Shown here in pieces: positions 44,107-51,858 of a stretch of 64,000 nucleotides of DNA. The notes under the pieces were generated by a model that made no database searches, had not been told where the DNA came from, and saw only the letters and a program-made list of their open reading frames with translations. Position 1 is the first letter of the stretch; each line of letters opens with the position of its first letter. Source of the DNA: Nocardioides psychrotolerans (GTDB lineage Bacteria > Actinomycetota > Actinomycetes > Propionibacteriales > Nocardioidaceae); NCBI RefSeq assembly GCF_900113685.1, contig NZ_FOQG01000001.1, positions 62,001 through 126,000 of the forward strand. Reading direction: 5' to 3'. Both the position numbers and the translations under genes were made by a program.

Positions 44107-45267
44107 TTACGCGTTCGCGAGCTCGGCGGCCTTGTCGGCCGCTCCGTCCATCGTGTCGACCAGGGTGATCAGCGGGTGGTTGAGCTCGTCGAGGATCCGA
44201 CGGCCCTCCTCCACGTTGTTCCCGTCGAGGCGGACGACGAGCGGCTTGGTGGCCTCGGCGCCGAGGATCTCCAGCGCACCCTTGATGCCGTTGGCGACCT
44301 CGTCGCAGGCCGTGATGCCACCGAAGACGTTGACGAACACGCTCTTCACCTGCGCGTCGTGGAGGATGACGTCGAGACCGTCGGCCATGACCTGCGCGTT
44401 GGCGCCGCCGCCGATGTCCAGGAAGTTGGCGGGCTTCACGCCGCCGTGGGCCTCACCGGCGTAGGCGACGACGTCGAGCGTCGACATGACCAGGCCCGCG
44501 CCGTTGCCGATGACGCCGACGGCACCGTCGAGCTTGACGTAGTTGAGGCCCTTGGCCTTCGCCTTGGCCTCGAGCGGGTCAGCGGCGTCCTTGTCCTCGA
44601 ACTGCGCGTGGTCCTCGTGACGGAACTCGGCGTTCTCGTCGAGGGAGACCTTGCCGTCGAGCGCCTCGAGGACGTCGCCCTCGAGGCGGGCCAGCGGATT
44701 GACCTCGACGAGGGTGGCGTCCTCCTCGACGAAGACCTTCCACAGGTTCAGCACGAGGGTGACGGCCTGCTCGACCAGCACCTCGGGGAAGCCGGCCTCG
44801 GCGACGATCTCGCGGGCCTTGGCCTCGTCGACGCCCGTGCCGGGGTCGATCGCGATCTGCTTGACGGCGTCGGGGTTGGTCTTCGCGACCTCCTCGATCT
44901 CGACACCACCCTCGATGCTGGCGATGCAGAGGTACTGACGGTTGGCACGGTCCAGCAGGAAGGAGAAGTAGTACTCCTCGAGGATGCTGGCTGCCGGCGC
45001 GATCAGCACACGGTGGACGGTGAGGCCCTTGATCTCCATGCCGAGGATCGCGGTGGCGTGCTCCTCGGCCTCGTCGGGGGTCTTGGCCAGCTTGACGCCG
45101 CCGGCCTTGCCGCGACCGCCGGCCTTGACCTGGGCCTTGACCACGCACACCCCGAGCTTCTCCGCCGCGGCGCGAGCCTCGGCAGGCGTCGTGGCGACGA
45201 TGCCGGGGGCACCCGGGACGTCGTGCTTGGCGAAGAGCTCCTTCGCCTGGAATTCCATCAGATCCAC
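44107..45267 (-). CDS. sucC: Succinyl-CoA synthetase (ADP-forming) beta subunit
   Basis: SucC is the ATP-grasp subunit that binds nucleotide and succinate and pairs with SucD. The 386-residue protein starts [20 protein letters not shown] and has the ATP-grasp [30 protein letters not shown] and the C-terminal [18 protein letters not shown]. The GTG at 45267 gives the MDL-start found in actinobacterial SucC; ATG at 45258 is three codons inside. The frame upstream of 45267 has no homology. About 150 non-coding bases upstream should hold the promoter. Confidence 0.96.
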   Translation of the reverse strand: MDLMEFQAKELFAKHDVPGAPGIVATTPAEARAAAEKLGVCVVKAQVKAGGRGKAGGVKLAKTPDEAEEHATAILGMEIKGLTVHRVLIAPAASILEEYYFSFLLDRANRQYLCIASIEGGVEIEEVAKTNPDAVKQIAIDPGTGVDEAKAREIVAEAGFPEVLVEQAVTLVLNLWKVFVEEDATLVEVNPLARLEGDVLEALDGKVSLDENAEFRHEDHAQFEDKDAADPLEAKAKAKGLNYVKLDGAVGVIGNGAGLVMSTLDVVAYAGEAHGGVKPANFLDIGGGANAQVMADGLDVILHDAQVKSVFVNVFGGITACDEVANGIKGALEILGAEATKPLVVRLDGNNVEEGRRILDELNHPLITLVDTMDGAADKAAELANA

Positions 45268-45417
45268 TGATCCACCGTGTCCTCGTATTTGAGCGGGCAG
45301 CCGTGAACGGCCGCGCGCCGTGCTTTGGGGTATCCCGGGCACCCTAGTCCCGCGGTGCCGCTCAGGACGAGACCAGCCCGACGTGATGCAAGGCATACGA
45401 CTGACGGGTAACAAGCT

Positions 45418-45759
45418 TCAGCCCGGTACGTCGCGTGGCGGGGCGGCCAGGGCGGCCGCCACCCGGGCGGCCACGCCGGCCGCGCCGCGGGTCTCCACGA
45501 CCAGCACGTCGCCGGCGCCTGCCCGGTCCAGGAGCATCCGGAGCGCGTCGAGGAACACGGCCGCGCGCCCGCCGGGGTCCTCCGCGCCCAGTGCCACCAG
45601 GAGGACGTCGGCGTCCTCCTGCACGACGCACGCGACGACCCGGTCCGGACGTTCCTCGGGACCGGCGTGGACCACCTCGTGACCGGCGTCGCGCAGCGCC
45701 CGGCCGGGTGCCACGCCCAGGTCGCCGATCCCGTGCTCGACGACGACGACGCGGATCAT
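45418..45759 (-). CDS. Small protein resembling a diverged cobalamin-binding domain
   Basis: This 113-residue protein resembles the C-terminal B12-binding domain of methylmalonyl-CoA mutase: VVVVEHGIGDLGVAPGRALRDAGHEVVHAG followed by RVVACVVQEDADVLLVALG matches the order of strand, loop, helix and strand in that domain. At the place of the usual D-x-H-x-x-G, however, the sequence is GIGDLG, so the cobalt-coordinating His is absent. The conserved Ser/Leu loop is also changed. It may keep the fold but not bind B12 in the base-off mode. It is upstream of sucC on the same strand, about 150 bases away. Confidence 0.6.
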   Translation of the reverse strand: MIRVVVVEHGIGDLGVAPGRALRDAGHEVVHAGPEERPDRVVACVVQEDADVLLVALGAEDPGGRAAVFLDALRMLLDRAGAGDVLVVETRGAAGVAARVAAALAAPPRDVPG

Positions 45760-45993
45760 GCTGGCAGGCTAGATCACGCCTGGGACGCAGCGTCAGGGTG
45801 ACCAGGACCACAGCACCGGCCGGCGGCGGAACGACGTACGGCCACGCCTGGGTGGTGCACAGGGACCCGGACGGGGATTTTCGGAGGCGTGACCTATCCG
45901 TTACAGTTCTTTGTTCCTGCGCTCGACCCCACGGGTTGGGCGCGCGTCAATGTCAGAGCCAACGTCCCTACGACAGCAGCGGAGACACCATTC

Positions 45994-47001
45994 ATGGGCA
46001 ACCACCGAGCGGATCGACGCCCCTCAGGACGCCGACCCTCGGTGACGGCCGGTACCCGCCGCGCTGACGCGGCAAACCCCGAGGTCACCCCCTACCTGGG
46101 CCGTCGCATCGCGATGAGGCCCGTGACCGTGGCCCCCGCCGTCGCCGTGACCGCGCCGCTGCCGATCCTGCTCGACGTCGTGGACAGCTCGGACCGACCG
46201 GCCCCTGCCGTCACCGCGGCTGGCAAGCGCCGGGCCGTCAGACACGCAGCCGGCCGCCGCAACCCCTTGCTCAAGGGTGTCCCGTCCGCGCCGGTCCTGC
46301 TCGGCATCGCCACGCTCGCCGTTGCGGTCGGCGGCGCGGTCAGCTCCGCCGGCGGACCCGACCTGGCCAGCAACGTGCCGGCCCAGCTCAGCGCCGCCAG
46401 CGCCCTCAGCGGGGCCAGCGGCACCGGCAGCGTCAGCACGCTGGAGCGCGAGGTGACGGTGAGCCGTGACTCGCGCCAGCAGGCCCTCGCCGAGTCCACC
46501 GACCCCGAGCTGGTCGAGGCCGCCGAGGCGCAGGCGAAGCAGCGCAACGCCGCCCTGGCGCAGTTCGCCGAGCAGGCGCAGGTGCAGGCCGACAAGATCG
46601 CCCTCAACCAGTGGGTCATGCCGCTGACGCCCGTGGTGCTCACCGCCCGCTACGGCGAGTACGGCCTCTGGGCCAGCTATCACACCGGCCTCGACTTCAA
46701 CGGCAACACCGGCGATCCGATCATGTCGGTCGCCAACGGCGTCGTCACCTTCGTCGGCTACGACGGCTCCTACGGCAACAAGACCGTGGTGACGCTCGAA
46801 GACGGCACCGAGATCTGGTACGCCCACCAGACCACCCAGTCGGTCTCCGTGGGTGAGGTGGTGCAGGCCGGCGAGGTCATCGGCACCGTCGGCGCCACCG
46901 GGAACGTCACCGGGTCGCACCTGCACCTCGAGGTCCGCCCCGGTGGTGGCGACCCGGTTGACCCCTATCAGGCGATGCTGGTCCACGGCGCGGTCTTCTG
47001 A
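45994..47001 (+). CDS. M23-family (LytM-type) peptidase
   Basis: This 335-residue protein is a probable cell-wall endopeptidase. A long basic N-terminal cytoplasmic region (about 100 residues) precedes one TM or signal-anchor helix (APVLLGIATLAVAVGGAV), then an Ala/Gln-rich coiled-coil-like helix (about 160-205). The C-terminal LytM domain carries the zinc ligands in YHTGLDFNGNTGD and GSHLHLEVRPGG, so catalysis is likely intact. ATG at 45994 is preceded by GGAG; a start at 45889 would add unlikely sequence. It is convergent with pcrA across a hairpin. Confidence 0.9.
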   Translation: MGNHRADRRPSGRRPSVTAGTRRADAANPEVTPYLGRRIAMRPVTVAPAVAVTAPLPILLDVVDSSDRPAPAVTAAGKRRAVRHAAGRRNPLLKGVPSAPVLLGIATLAVAVGGAVSSAGGPDLASNVPAQLSAASALSGASGTGSVSTLEREVTVSRDSRQQALAESTDPELVEAAEAQAKQRNAALAQFAEQAQVQADKIALNQWVMPLTPVVLTARYGEYGLWASYHTGLDFNGNTGDPIMSVANGVVTFVGYDGSYGNKTVVTLEDGTEIWYAHQTTQSVSVGEVVQAGEVIGTVGATGNVTGSHLHLEVRPGGGDPVDPYQAMLVHGAVF

Positions 47002-47015
47002 CCCACCATCTGGCG

Positions 47016-47036
47016 GCGGACGCCCACGGCGTCCGC
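47016..47036. terminator. Hairpin terminator between the M23 peptidase and pcrA genes
   Basis: GCGGACGCC and GGCGTCCGC form a perfect nine-base stem with loop CAC in the 40-base gap between two convergent genes; it can serve both strands. Confidence 0.75.
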
Positions 47037-47041
47037 TCCGC

Positions 47042-49465
47042 TCAGAGCTTCTCCACCGGCGCGTAACGCAGCAGCAGCCGCTTGACGCCCTCGGAGCCGA
47101 AGTCGATCGAGGCGACGGTCTTGTCGGCCACCCCCTCGAGCGCGACCACCGTGCCCATCCCGAACGAGTCGTGGATGACGCGGTCCCCCGGCTCCAGGGA
47201 GGGGATCTCGCGCGCGGGCTTCGCCTTCGCCGCCGCGTCGGCGCGCGCCGCCGCGGTGGAGAAGTTGCGACGGCCCGCCGCGGTCGGGGTGCCCATGCTG
47301 GCCGGTGAGCCGCTGGCCAGATCGGGGCGCCCCCACCGGGTCTGTGCCGCCTCGGTGCGACGCCAGTCGACGAGGTCGATCGGCAGCTCGTCGAGGAAGC
47401 GCGACGCCGGGTTGTGCGAGGGCGCACCCCAGGCCGAGCGGACGACGGCACGGGAGATGTAGAGCCGGGTGCGCGCGCGGGTGACGCCGACGTAGGCGAG
47501 GCGACGCTCCTCCTCGAGCTCGGTCTGATCGCCCAGGGATCGTGAGTGCGGGAAGACACCGTCCTCGAGGCCGGTCAGGAAGACGACGGGAAACTCCAGC
47601 CCCTTGGCCGTGTGGAGGGTCATCAGGGTGACGACACCCTGGTCGTCGTCGTCGTCGGGGATCTGGTCGGAGTCGGCCACCAGCGCCACCCGCTCCAGGA
47701 AGTCTCCGAGGCCGGGGGCGACCAGGCCGGCGTCGACGTCGGCCGGGTCGGCGCTGGGACCCGCCACCGGGTCGTCGGAGAACTCGCGGGCGACGGCGAC
47801 GAGCTCGGCGAGGTTCTCCAGCCGGGTGGCGTCCTGCGGGTCGTCGGAGGCCTCGAGCTCGGTGAGGTAGCCCGAGCGGGCGAGCACCGACTCGAGGATG
47901 ACGTCGGCGCGCTCGTCGGCCTCGACCATGGACTGGAGCTCCTCCACCATCGCGACGAAGCCGCGGATGTTGGTGAGCGAACGGGTCGCCAGGCCTGGCG
48001 CCTGGTCAGCACGACGCAGCGCCTCCCAGAACGTCAACCCGTCGCGCTCGCCGAGGAGACCGACACAGGCGACGGCACGGTCACCGATGCCACGCTTGGG
48101 CGTGTTGAGGATGCGGCGCAGCGAGACCTGGTCGTCGGGGTTGCTGAGCATCCGCAGATAGGCGAGCGCGTCGCGCACCTCGCGGCGTTCGTAGAAGCGC
48201 ACGCCCCCGACCACCTTGTAGGGCTGACCGGTGCGGATGAACACCTCCTCGAAGACCCGGGACTGCGCGTTGGTGCGGTAGAACACCGCGACGTCGCCGG
48301 CCCGCCCACCACCGTCGACCAGGGTGTCGATCTCCTCGGAGACGAAGCGGGCCTCGTCGCGCTCGTCGTCGGCGACGTAGCCGACGATGCGCTCCCCGTC
48401 GCCGGCATCGGACCACAGTCGCTTGGCCTTGCGGCCCTTGTTGTGACCGATGACCGAGTTGGCGGCGGTCAGGATGGTCTGGGTCGAGCGGTAGTTCTGC
48501 TCGAGCAGGATCGAGGTCGCGTTGGGGAAGTCCTGCTCGAAGTCCATGATGTTGCGGATGTTGGCGCCCCGGAACGCGTAGATCGACTGGTCGGCGTCAC
48601 CCACGACCATGAGCTCGGCGGGCTCGACCCGCTCCGCGTCCTGCGCGAGCTCGGGGTCGTCCGCGCAGAGCTGGTGGACGAGGGCGTACTGCGCATGGTT
48701 GGTGTCCTGGTACTCGTCGACCAGGACGTGCCGGAAGCGTCGCCGGTAGGTCTCGCGCACCTCGGGGAACGCCTGGAGCAGGTGCACGGCCATCATGATC
48801 AGGTCGTCGAAGTCGAGGGCGTTGGCCTCGCGCAGCCGACGTTGGTAGAGCGTGTAGGCGGCGGCGTAGTGCTCCTCGACCTGGTTGTGGGTGTCGCCGG
48901 CGACCTCCTCGGGGTCGCGCAGCTCGTTCTTGTGGTTGGACACCCAGTGCAGGACCGGCCCGGGCTGGAACTTCTTGGCGTCGAGGTCGAGGTCCTTGAT
49001 GACCAGGCCCATGAGCCGCTTCTGGTCGGCGGAGTCGTAGATCGAGAAGTTTGACTTGTAGCCGATCTTGTCGATCTCCTTGCGGAGGATCCGGACGCAC
49101 GCGGAGTGGAACGTGCTCACCCACATGATCCGGGCGCGCTTGCCGACGAGCTCCTCGACGCGTTCCTTCATCTCGCCCGCGGCCTTGTTGGTGAAGGTGA
49201 TCGCCAGGATCGAGCCGGGGTGTGCCTTGCGCTCGGAGATCAGCCAGGCGATGCGTCGGGTCAGCACCCGCGTCTTGCCCGACCCTGCCCCGGCCACCAC
49301 CAGCAACGGCGTCCCGGCATGCTGCACGGCCGCCGCCTGCGGCTCGTTGAGCCCTTCGAGGAGCTCTTCACGTGTCGGACCGCGCCGCGTGGTGCGGGGC
49401 TCGTCGGGGTCGTGCCCGTCCATGCCGGGAAACGCGAACTGGGGGGCTGAAGACGGGGTGCTCAT
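47042..49465 (-). CDS. pcrA: UvrD/PcrA-type ATP-dependent DNA helicase
   Basis: PcrA is a 3'-5' superfamily 1A helicase acting in excision repair and replication-fork rescue. The 807-residue protein has the Q-motif and Walker A (LNEPQAAAV, AGAGSGKT), motif II DEYQDTN, motif III VGDADQSIYAFRGA, motif IV/V with MTLHTAKGLEFPVVFL and motif VI YVGVTRAR. The C-terminal roughly 90 residues include the PcrA Tudor-like end (PGDRVIHDSFGMGTVVALEG). ATG at 49465 is taken as the start; the frame extends upstream to 49516 but overlaps repeats in the intergenic region. Confidence 0.95.
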   Translation of the reverse strand: MSTPSSAPQFAFPGMDGHDPDEPRTTRRGPTREELLEGLNEPQAAAVQHAGTPLLVVAGAGSGKTRVLTRRIAWLISERKAHPGSILAITFTNKAAGEMKERVEELVGKRARIMWVSTFHSACVRILRKEIDKIGYKSNFSIYDSADQKRLMGLVIKDLDLDAKKFQPGPVLHWVSNHKNELRDPEEVAGDTHNQVEEHYAAAYTLYQRRLREANALDFDDLIMMAVHLLQAFPEVRETYRRRFRHVLVDEYQDTNHAQYALVHQLCADDPELAQDAERVEPAELMVVGDADQSIYAFRGANIRNIMDFEQDFPNATSILLEQNYRSTQTILTAANSVIGHNKGRKAKRLWSDAGDGERIVGYVADDERDEARFVSEEIDTLVDGGGRAGDVAVFYRTNAQSRVFEEVFIRTGQPYKVVGGVRFYERREVRDALAYLRMLSNPDDQVSLRRILNTPKRGIGDRAVACVGLLGERDGLTFWEALRRADQAPGLATRSLTNIRGFVAMVEELQSMVEADERADVILESVLARSGYLTELEASDDPQDATRLENLAELVAVAREFSDDPVAGPSADPADVDAGLVAPGLGDFLERVALVADSDQIPDDDDDQGVVTLMTLHTAKGLEFPVVFLTGLEDGVFPHSRSLGDQTELEEERRLAYVGVTRARTRLYISRAVVRSAWGAPSHNPASRFLDELPIDLVDWRRTEAAQTRWGRPDLASGSPASMGTPTAAGRRNFSTAAARADAAAKAKPAREIPSLEPGDRVIHDSFGMGTVVALEGVADKTVASIDFGSEGVKRLLLRYAPVEKL

Positions 49466-49515
49466 GCTGGGTCCCAGCCTACGTGCGGCCGCCGACGGAG
49501 GCGGCGTCGGAGGCA

Positions 49516-49585
49516 TGTAACACGTCGTCTCCGTAACTACCCGGCCGTTGCGACGGTCTCGAGGATGGGGTCACGACGTGTTACA
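49516..49585. repeat. 13-base inverted repeat pair upstream of the AbiEi/DUF559 gene
   Basis: TGTAACACGTCGT at 49516-49528 and its exact complement ACGACGTGTTACA at 49573-49585 are separated by 44 bases, between the pcrA start and the AbiEi/DUF559 gene. A third, near-identical copy lies beyond the far end of that gene (50785-50797). The 44-base spacer is long for a terminator, so an operator or element boundary is considered. Confidence 0.7.
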
Positions 49586-49588
49586 CGT
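49554..49588 (+). repeat. Left copy of a 35-base imperfect direct repeat
   Basis: This segment matches 50766-50800 at 29 of 35 positions, counted by eye. The shared blocks are CGGTCTCG, GATG, GGT, ACGACGTG and TACA. The two copies bracket the frameshifted AbiEi/DUF559 gene. Confidence 0.65.
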
Positions 49589-49694
49589 TCTCGACCGACC
49601 CCGCCTCCGGCCAACCGGCCCGCTCGCACCGCCTGTTTCCACAGGCCGCCGAGCGGGCGGGTTGGCGGACGCAGGGCTCGGGCAGGCGGGTCAG

Positions 49695-50734
49695 ATGAAC
49701 CCCGACGTCAAGGCCCACATGGCTCTCCAACAGAGACTCGTGACCCGTCGACAGGCGCTGGCCGCCGGGATGGACGAGGTCCAGGTCGACCGGCTCGTCA
49801 GGGCCGGCACGTGGATTGCCGTACGCCGTGGCGCCTATGCCGAGGCGGCCGTCGTCGCAGCTGCGGAGGAGGCGGGGTGGCGGGAGCGTCAGGTGCTCGC
49901 TGACCGGGCAGCGAGCCTGAAGATGATCCGGTCCTACGTGATGAGCCACGACTCGGCTGCACTCCTGCTGGGGCTGGCGACGCTGAGCCGCCGAAGCGGA
50001 TGACGCACGTGACGAGACCGGGCCTCGTCGGCTCCCACGTCCGACATGACGTCAAGCACCACCTGGCGCCGTACGACGCCTCGCAGCTCGTCGTGGTCCA
50101 CGACCGCTGGGTCCTCGACGCAGCACGGACGGCGGCCGACGTGGCGCGCGAGCACCCGCTCGCACACGGCGTGGTCGCCTTCGACTCCGCGTTGCGTCTC
50201 GGCGTGACGAGGGGTGCGCTCGAGGCCGCCGTCGAGCCGCACATGCGGTGCTGGCCACACGTCAAGCGGGTCCGGGTGGCCCTCGACCTGGCTGCGGTCG
50301 GCGCGGACAACCCCGGCGAGACGCTGGCGCGGTTGCTGGTCAGCGAGCTCGGCTTCGGCAGGCCGGAGGCGCAGTTCGGACTGACCGACGGGCTCCGCAC
50401 GGTCTTCTGCGACCTGCGGATCGGTCGGCACGTCTTCGAGTTCGACGGGCGGCTGAAGTACCACCGGGTCGAGGACGGCGGTGTCGCGCTGGTCTCGGCA
50501 GACGACGTGGTCTGGCGCGAGAAGCAGCGGCAGGACTTCATCTGCGGCTTCAAGCTGGGCATGTCGCGGATCGTGTGGGACGACCTCTGGGGGACGCGCC
50601 GGGAGCAGGCCTTGGTCCGGATGCGACGTGAGGTCACGGACACGGTCGCTCGTTTCGGCTCGGCCACCGACGACCTCACGCCCTTCCGAGCCCGAGTTTC
50701 CCGCCCCGGCCAGGACCCTCATCGAGCCGCGTGA
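49695..50734 (+). pseudogene. AbiEi-like/DUF559 (Vsr-fold nuclease-like) protein gene with a frameshift
   Basis: The first part, from ATG 49695 (MNPDVKAHMALQQRLVTRRQ), is a winged-helix region like AbiEi-type antitoxins (RLVRAGTWIAVRRGAYAEAA). It ends early at a TGA near 50001. The remainder continues in another frame from about 49985 as PPKRMTHVTRPGLVGSHVRH and carries a DUF559/Vsr-like domain with DLRIGRHVFEFDGRLKYH and EKQRQDFICGFKLGMSRIVW, a possible PD-(D/E)xK nuclease core. In relatives these are one protein, so a one-base shift near 49985-49990 has split it. Either decay or a sequencing error could be the cause; the second half has its own ATG at 50000. Confidence 0.75.
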
Positions 50735-50765
50735 CCACCCGTTGCCTAGACCCCTTGACGAAGCC

Positions 50766-50800
50766 CGGTCTCGTAGATGAGGTGACGACGTGCTACATGT
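50766..50800 (+). repeat. Right copy of a 35-base imperfect direct repeat
   Basis: It matches 49554-49588 at 29 of 35 positions and contains ACGACGTGCTACA, one base different from the inverted 13-mer pair on the other side of the gene. It sits just before the end of the convergent 118-residue membrane protein gene. Confidence 0.65.
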
Positions 50801-50812
50801 CGGCGTCCGGCC

Positions 50813-51169
50813 TCAGGTGTGGGCCGGCGACCAGAGCACTGCCACCGCGATGTTGATCACCGACAGCGCGATCAGGCCCACCCAGAGGCCCGGGGGGATC
50901 CGCTCCTTGCGCATGTTGGCCATGACCAGCACGAGCAGGACCAGGCCGATGGCGAACTTGACGCCGATCTTGGCGTGGTTGACCGGGTCGTCACCTGCCT
51001 CCAGGACCCCGACAAGGGCGAGCCCTGCGAGGAAGGCGGTGCCGGCGCCGTCGCGCATGGCGGAGTTGACCGACCTCTCGGGCGTTCCTGCCTGCACGAC
51101 GAGACCGCCGAAGAGTGCGGCGAAGCCGAGGATGTGGATGATCAGCAGGACGAGGCGCACGGTCTCCAT
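50813..51169 (-). CDS. Small four-TM membrane protein of unknown function
   Basis: This 118-residue protein has four hydrophobic helices with short loops. It begins METVRLVLLIIHILGFAALFGG and has a charged central loop (GVLEAGDDPVNHAKIGVKF) followed by another helix and a basic cytoplasmic loop (MRKERIPP). His in TM1 and in the central loop could bind haem or metal, but this is only a possibility. It is on the same strand as the universal stress protein gene 200 bases upstream and is convergent with the AbiEi/DUF559 gene. No named family is recognised. Confidence 0.75.
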   Translation of the reverse strand: METVRLVLLIIHILGFAALFGGLVVQAGTPERSVNSAMRDGAGTAFLAGLALVGVLEAGDDPVNHAKIGVKFAIGLVLLVLVMANMRKERIPPGLWVGLIALSVINIAVAVLWSPAHT

Positions 51170-51280
51170 GCGCGCAGACTAGTGCGCTCCGCACGGCCCG
51201 CGCGTCAACGACCCGTCGCCGTGCAGTGGTGGTGGTCCGCGAGGCTCTGGAAGTCGCCACCCCACGTCGCCGCGCTCGTA

Positions 51281-51355
51281 CTACCCCGTGCGGTCCGTGG
51301 TGGAGCAGCCCGGCAGCGCCACGGTCAGCACGAGAGGCAGGAGTCGACGGAGCAC
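51281..51355 (-). CDS. Tiny lipoprotein-like ORF (24 residues)
   Basis: A GTG-initiated frame 14 bases after the universal stress protein stop encodes a textbook lipoprotein signal peptide: two Arg, a Leu/Val core and a lipobox ending in Cys (ALPGC). It stops only eight residues later. It could be a genuine micro-lipoprotein or the remnant of a longer lost gene. No clear Shine-Dalgarno is seen. Confidence 0.3.
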   Translation of the reverse strand: MLRRLLPLVLTVALPGCSTTDRTG

Positions 51356-51369
51356 CAGGCCAGTGGCGG

Positions 51370-51855
51370 CTAGCTCTTCCTGCGGGCCCGGGGCGCCTTG
51401 GGGGGTCGGGGCGCAGGACGCACGACCAGCACCGGGCATGGGGCGGAGTGCTGGACCCGCTGGGCGGTGCTGCCGAGCAGGACCGTGTCGCTGAGGCCGC
51501 GGCCACCCGCGGCGACGACGACCAGCCCGGCGTCGTACAGCTTGGCGGCCTTGATGATCTCGCTGGCCGGCGAGCCGCTGCGGATCCTGGTCTGCACCTT
51601 GGGGCCCCACCCGTCGAACTCCTGGGCGACCACGGCCACAGCGCTCTCGGCGGCGTCGCGGAAGGACAAGGAGTCGAGGTCGGCGCGGGGTTTGTCCTTC
51701 GGGGCCAGGTCGTTGGCGAACGCCACGGCCGCCAGCGGCCGGATGACGGCGACGACGGAGACCGTGGTGATCTTGGCCGGGTCCGCGAAGGACTTGAGCT
51801 GGCGGGCGGCGGCGAGCGACTGGCGCGAGCCGTCGGTGGCGACGATGACGTGCAT
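51370..51855 (-). CDS. Universal stress protein (UspA family)
   Basis: This 161-residue cytoplasmic protein has the UspA fold: the N-terminal HVIVATDGSRQSLAAARQL, and the ATP-binding type motif GLSDTVLLGSTAQRVQHSAPCPVLVV with G-2x-G-9x-G(S/T)-like spacing. A basic Pro-rich tail (about 15 residues) extends it at the C terminus. It lies three bases after the APC permease stop, so the two are almost certainly co-transcribed. USP-permease pairs are common, and the USP may tune the transporter, but this is inference. Confidence 0.9.
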   Translation of the reverse strand: MHVIVATDGSRQSLAAARQLKSFADPAKITTVSVVAVIRPLAAVAFANDLAPKDKPRADLDSLSFRDAAESAVAVVAQEFDGWGPKVQTRIRSGSPASEIIKAAKLYDAGLVVVAAGGRGLSDTVLLGSTAQRVQHSAPCPVLVVRPAPRPPKAPRARRKS

Positions 51856-51858
51856 GGC

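Noticed and set aside
49516..49585. Transposon terminal inverted repeats around a mobile element
   Set aside because: The inverted pair encloses only 44 bases with no transposase, and no insertion sequence gene is found in the window. The repeats are kept as a separate observation.
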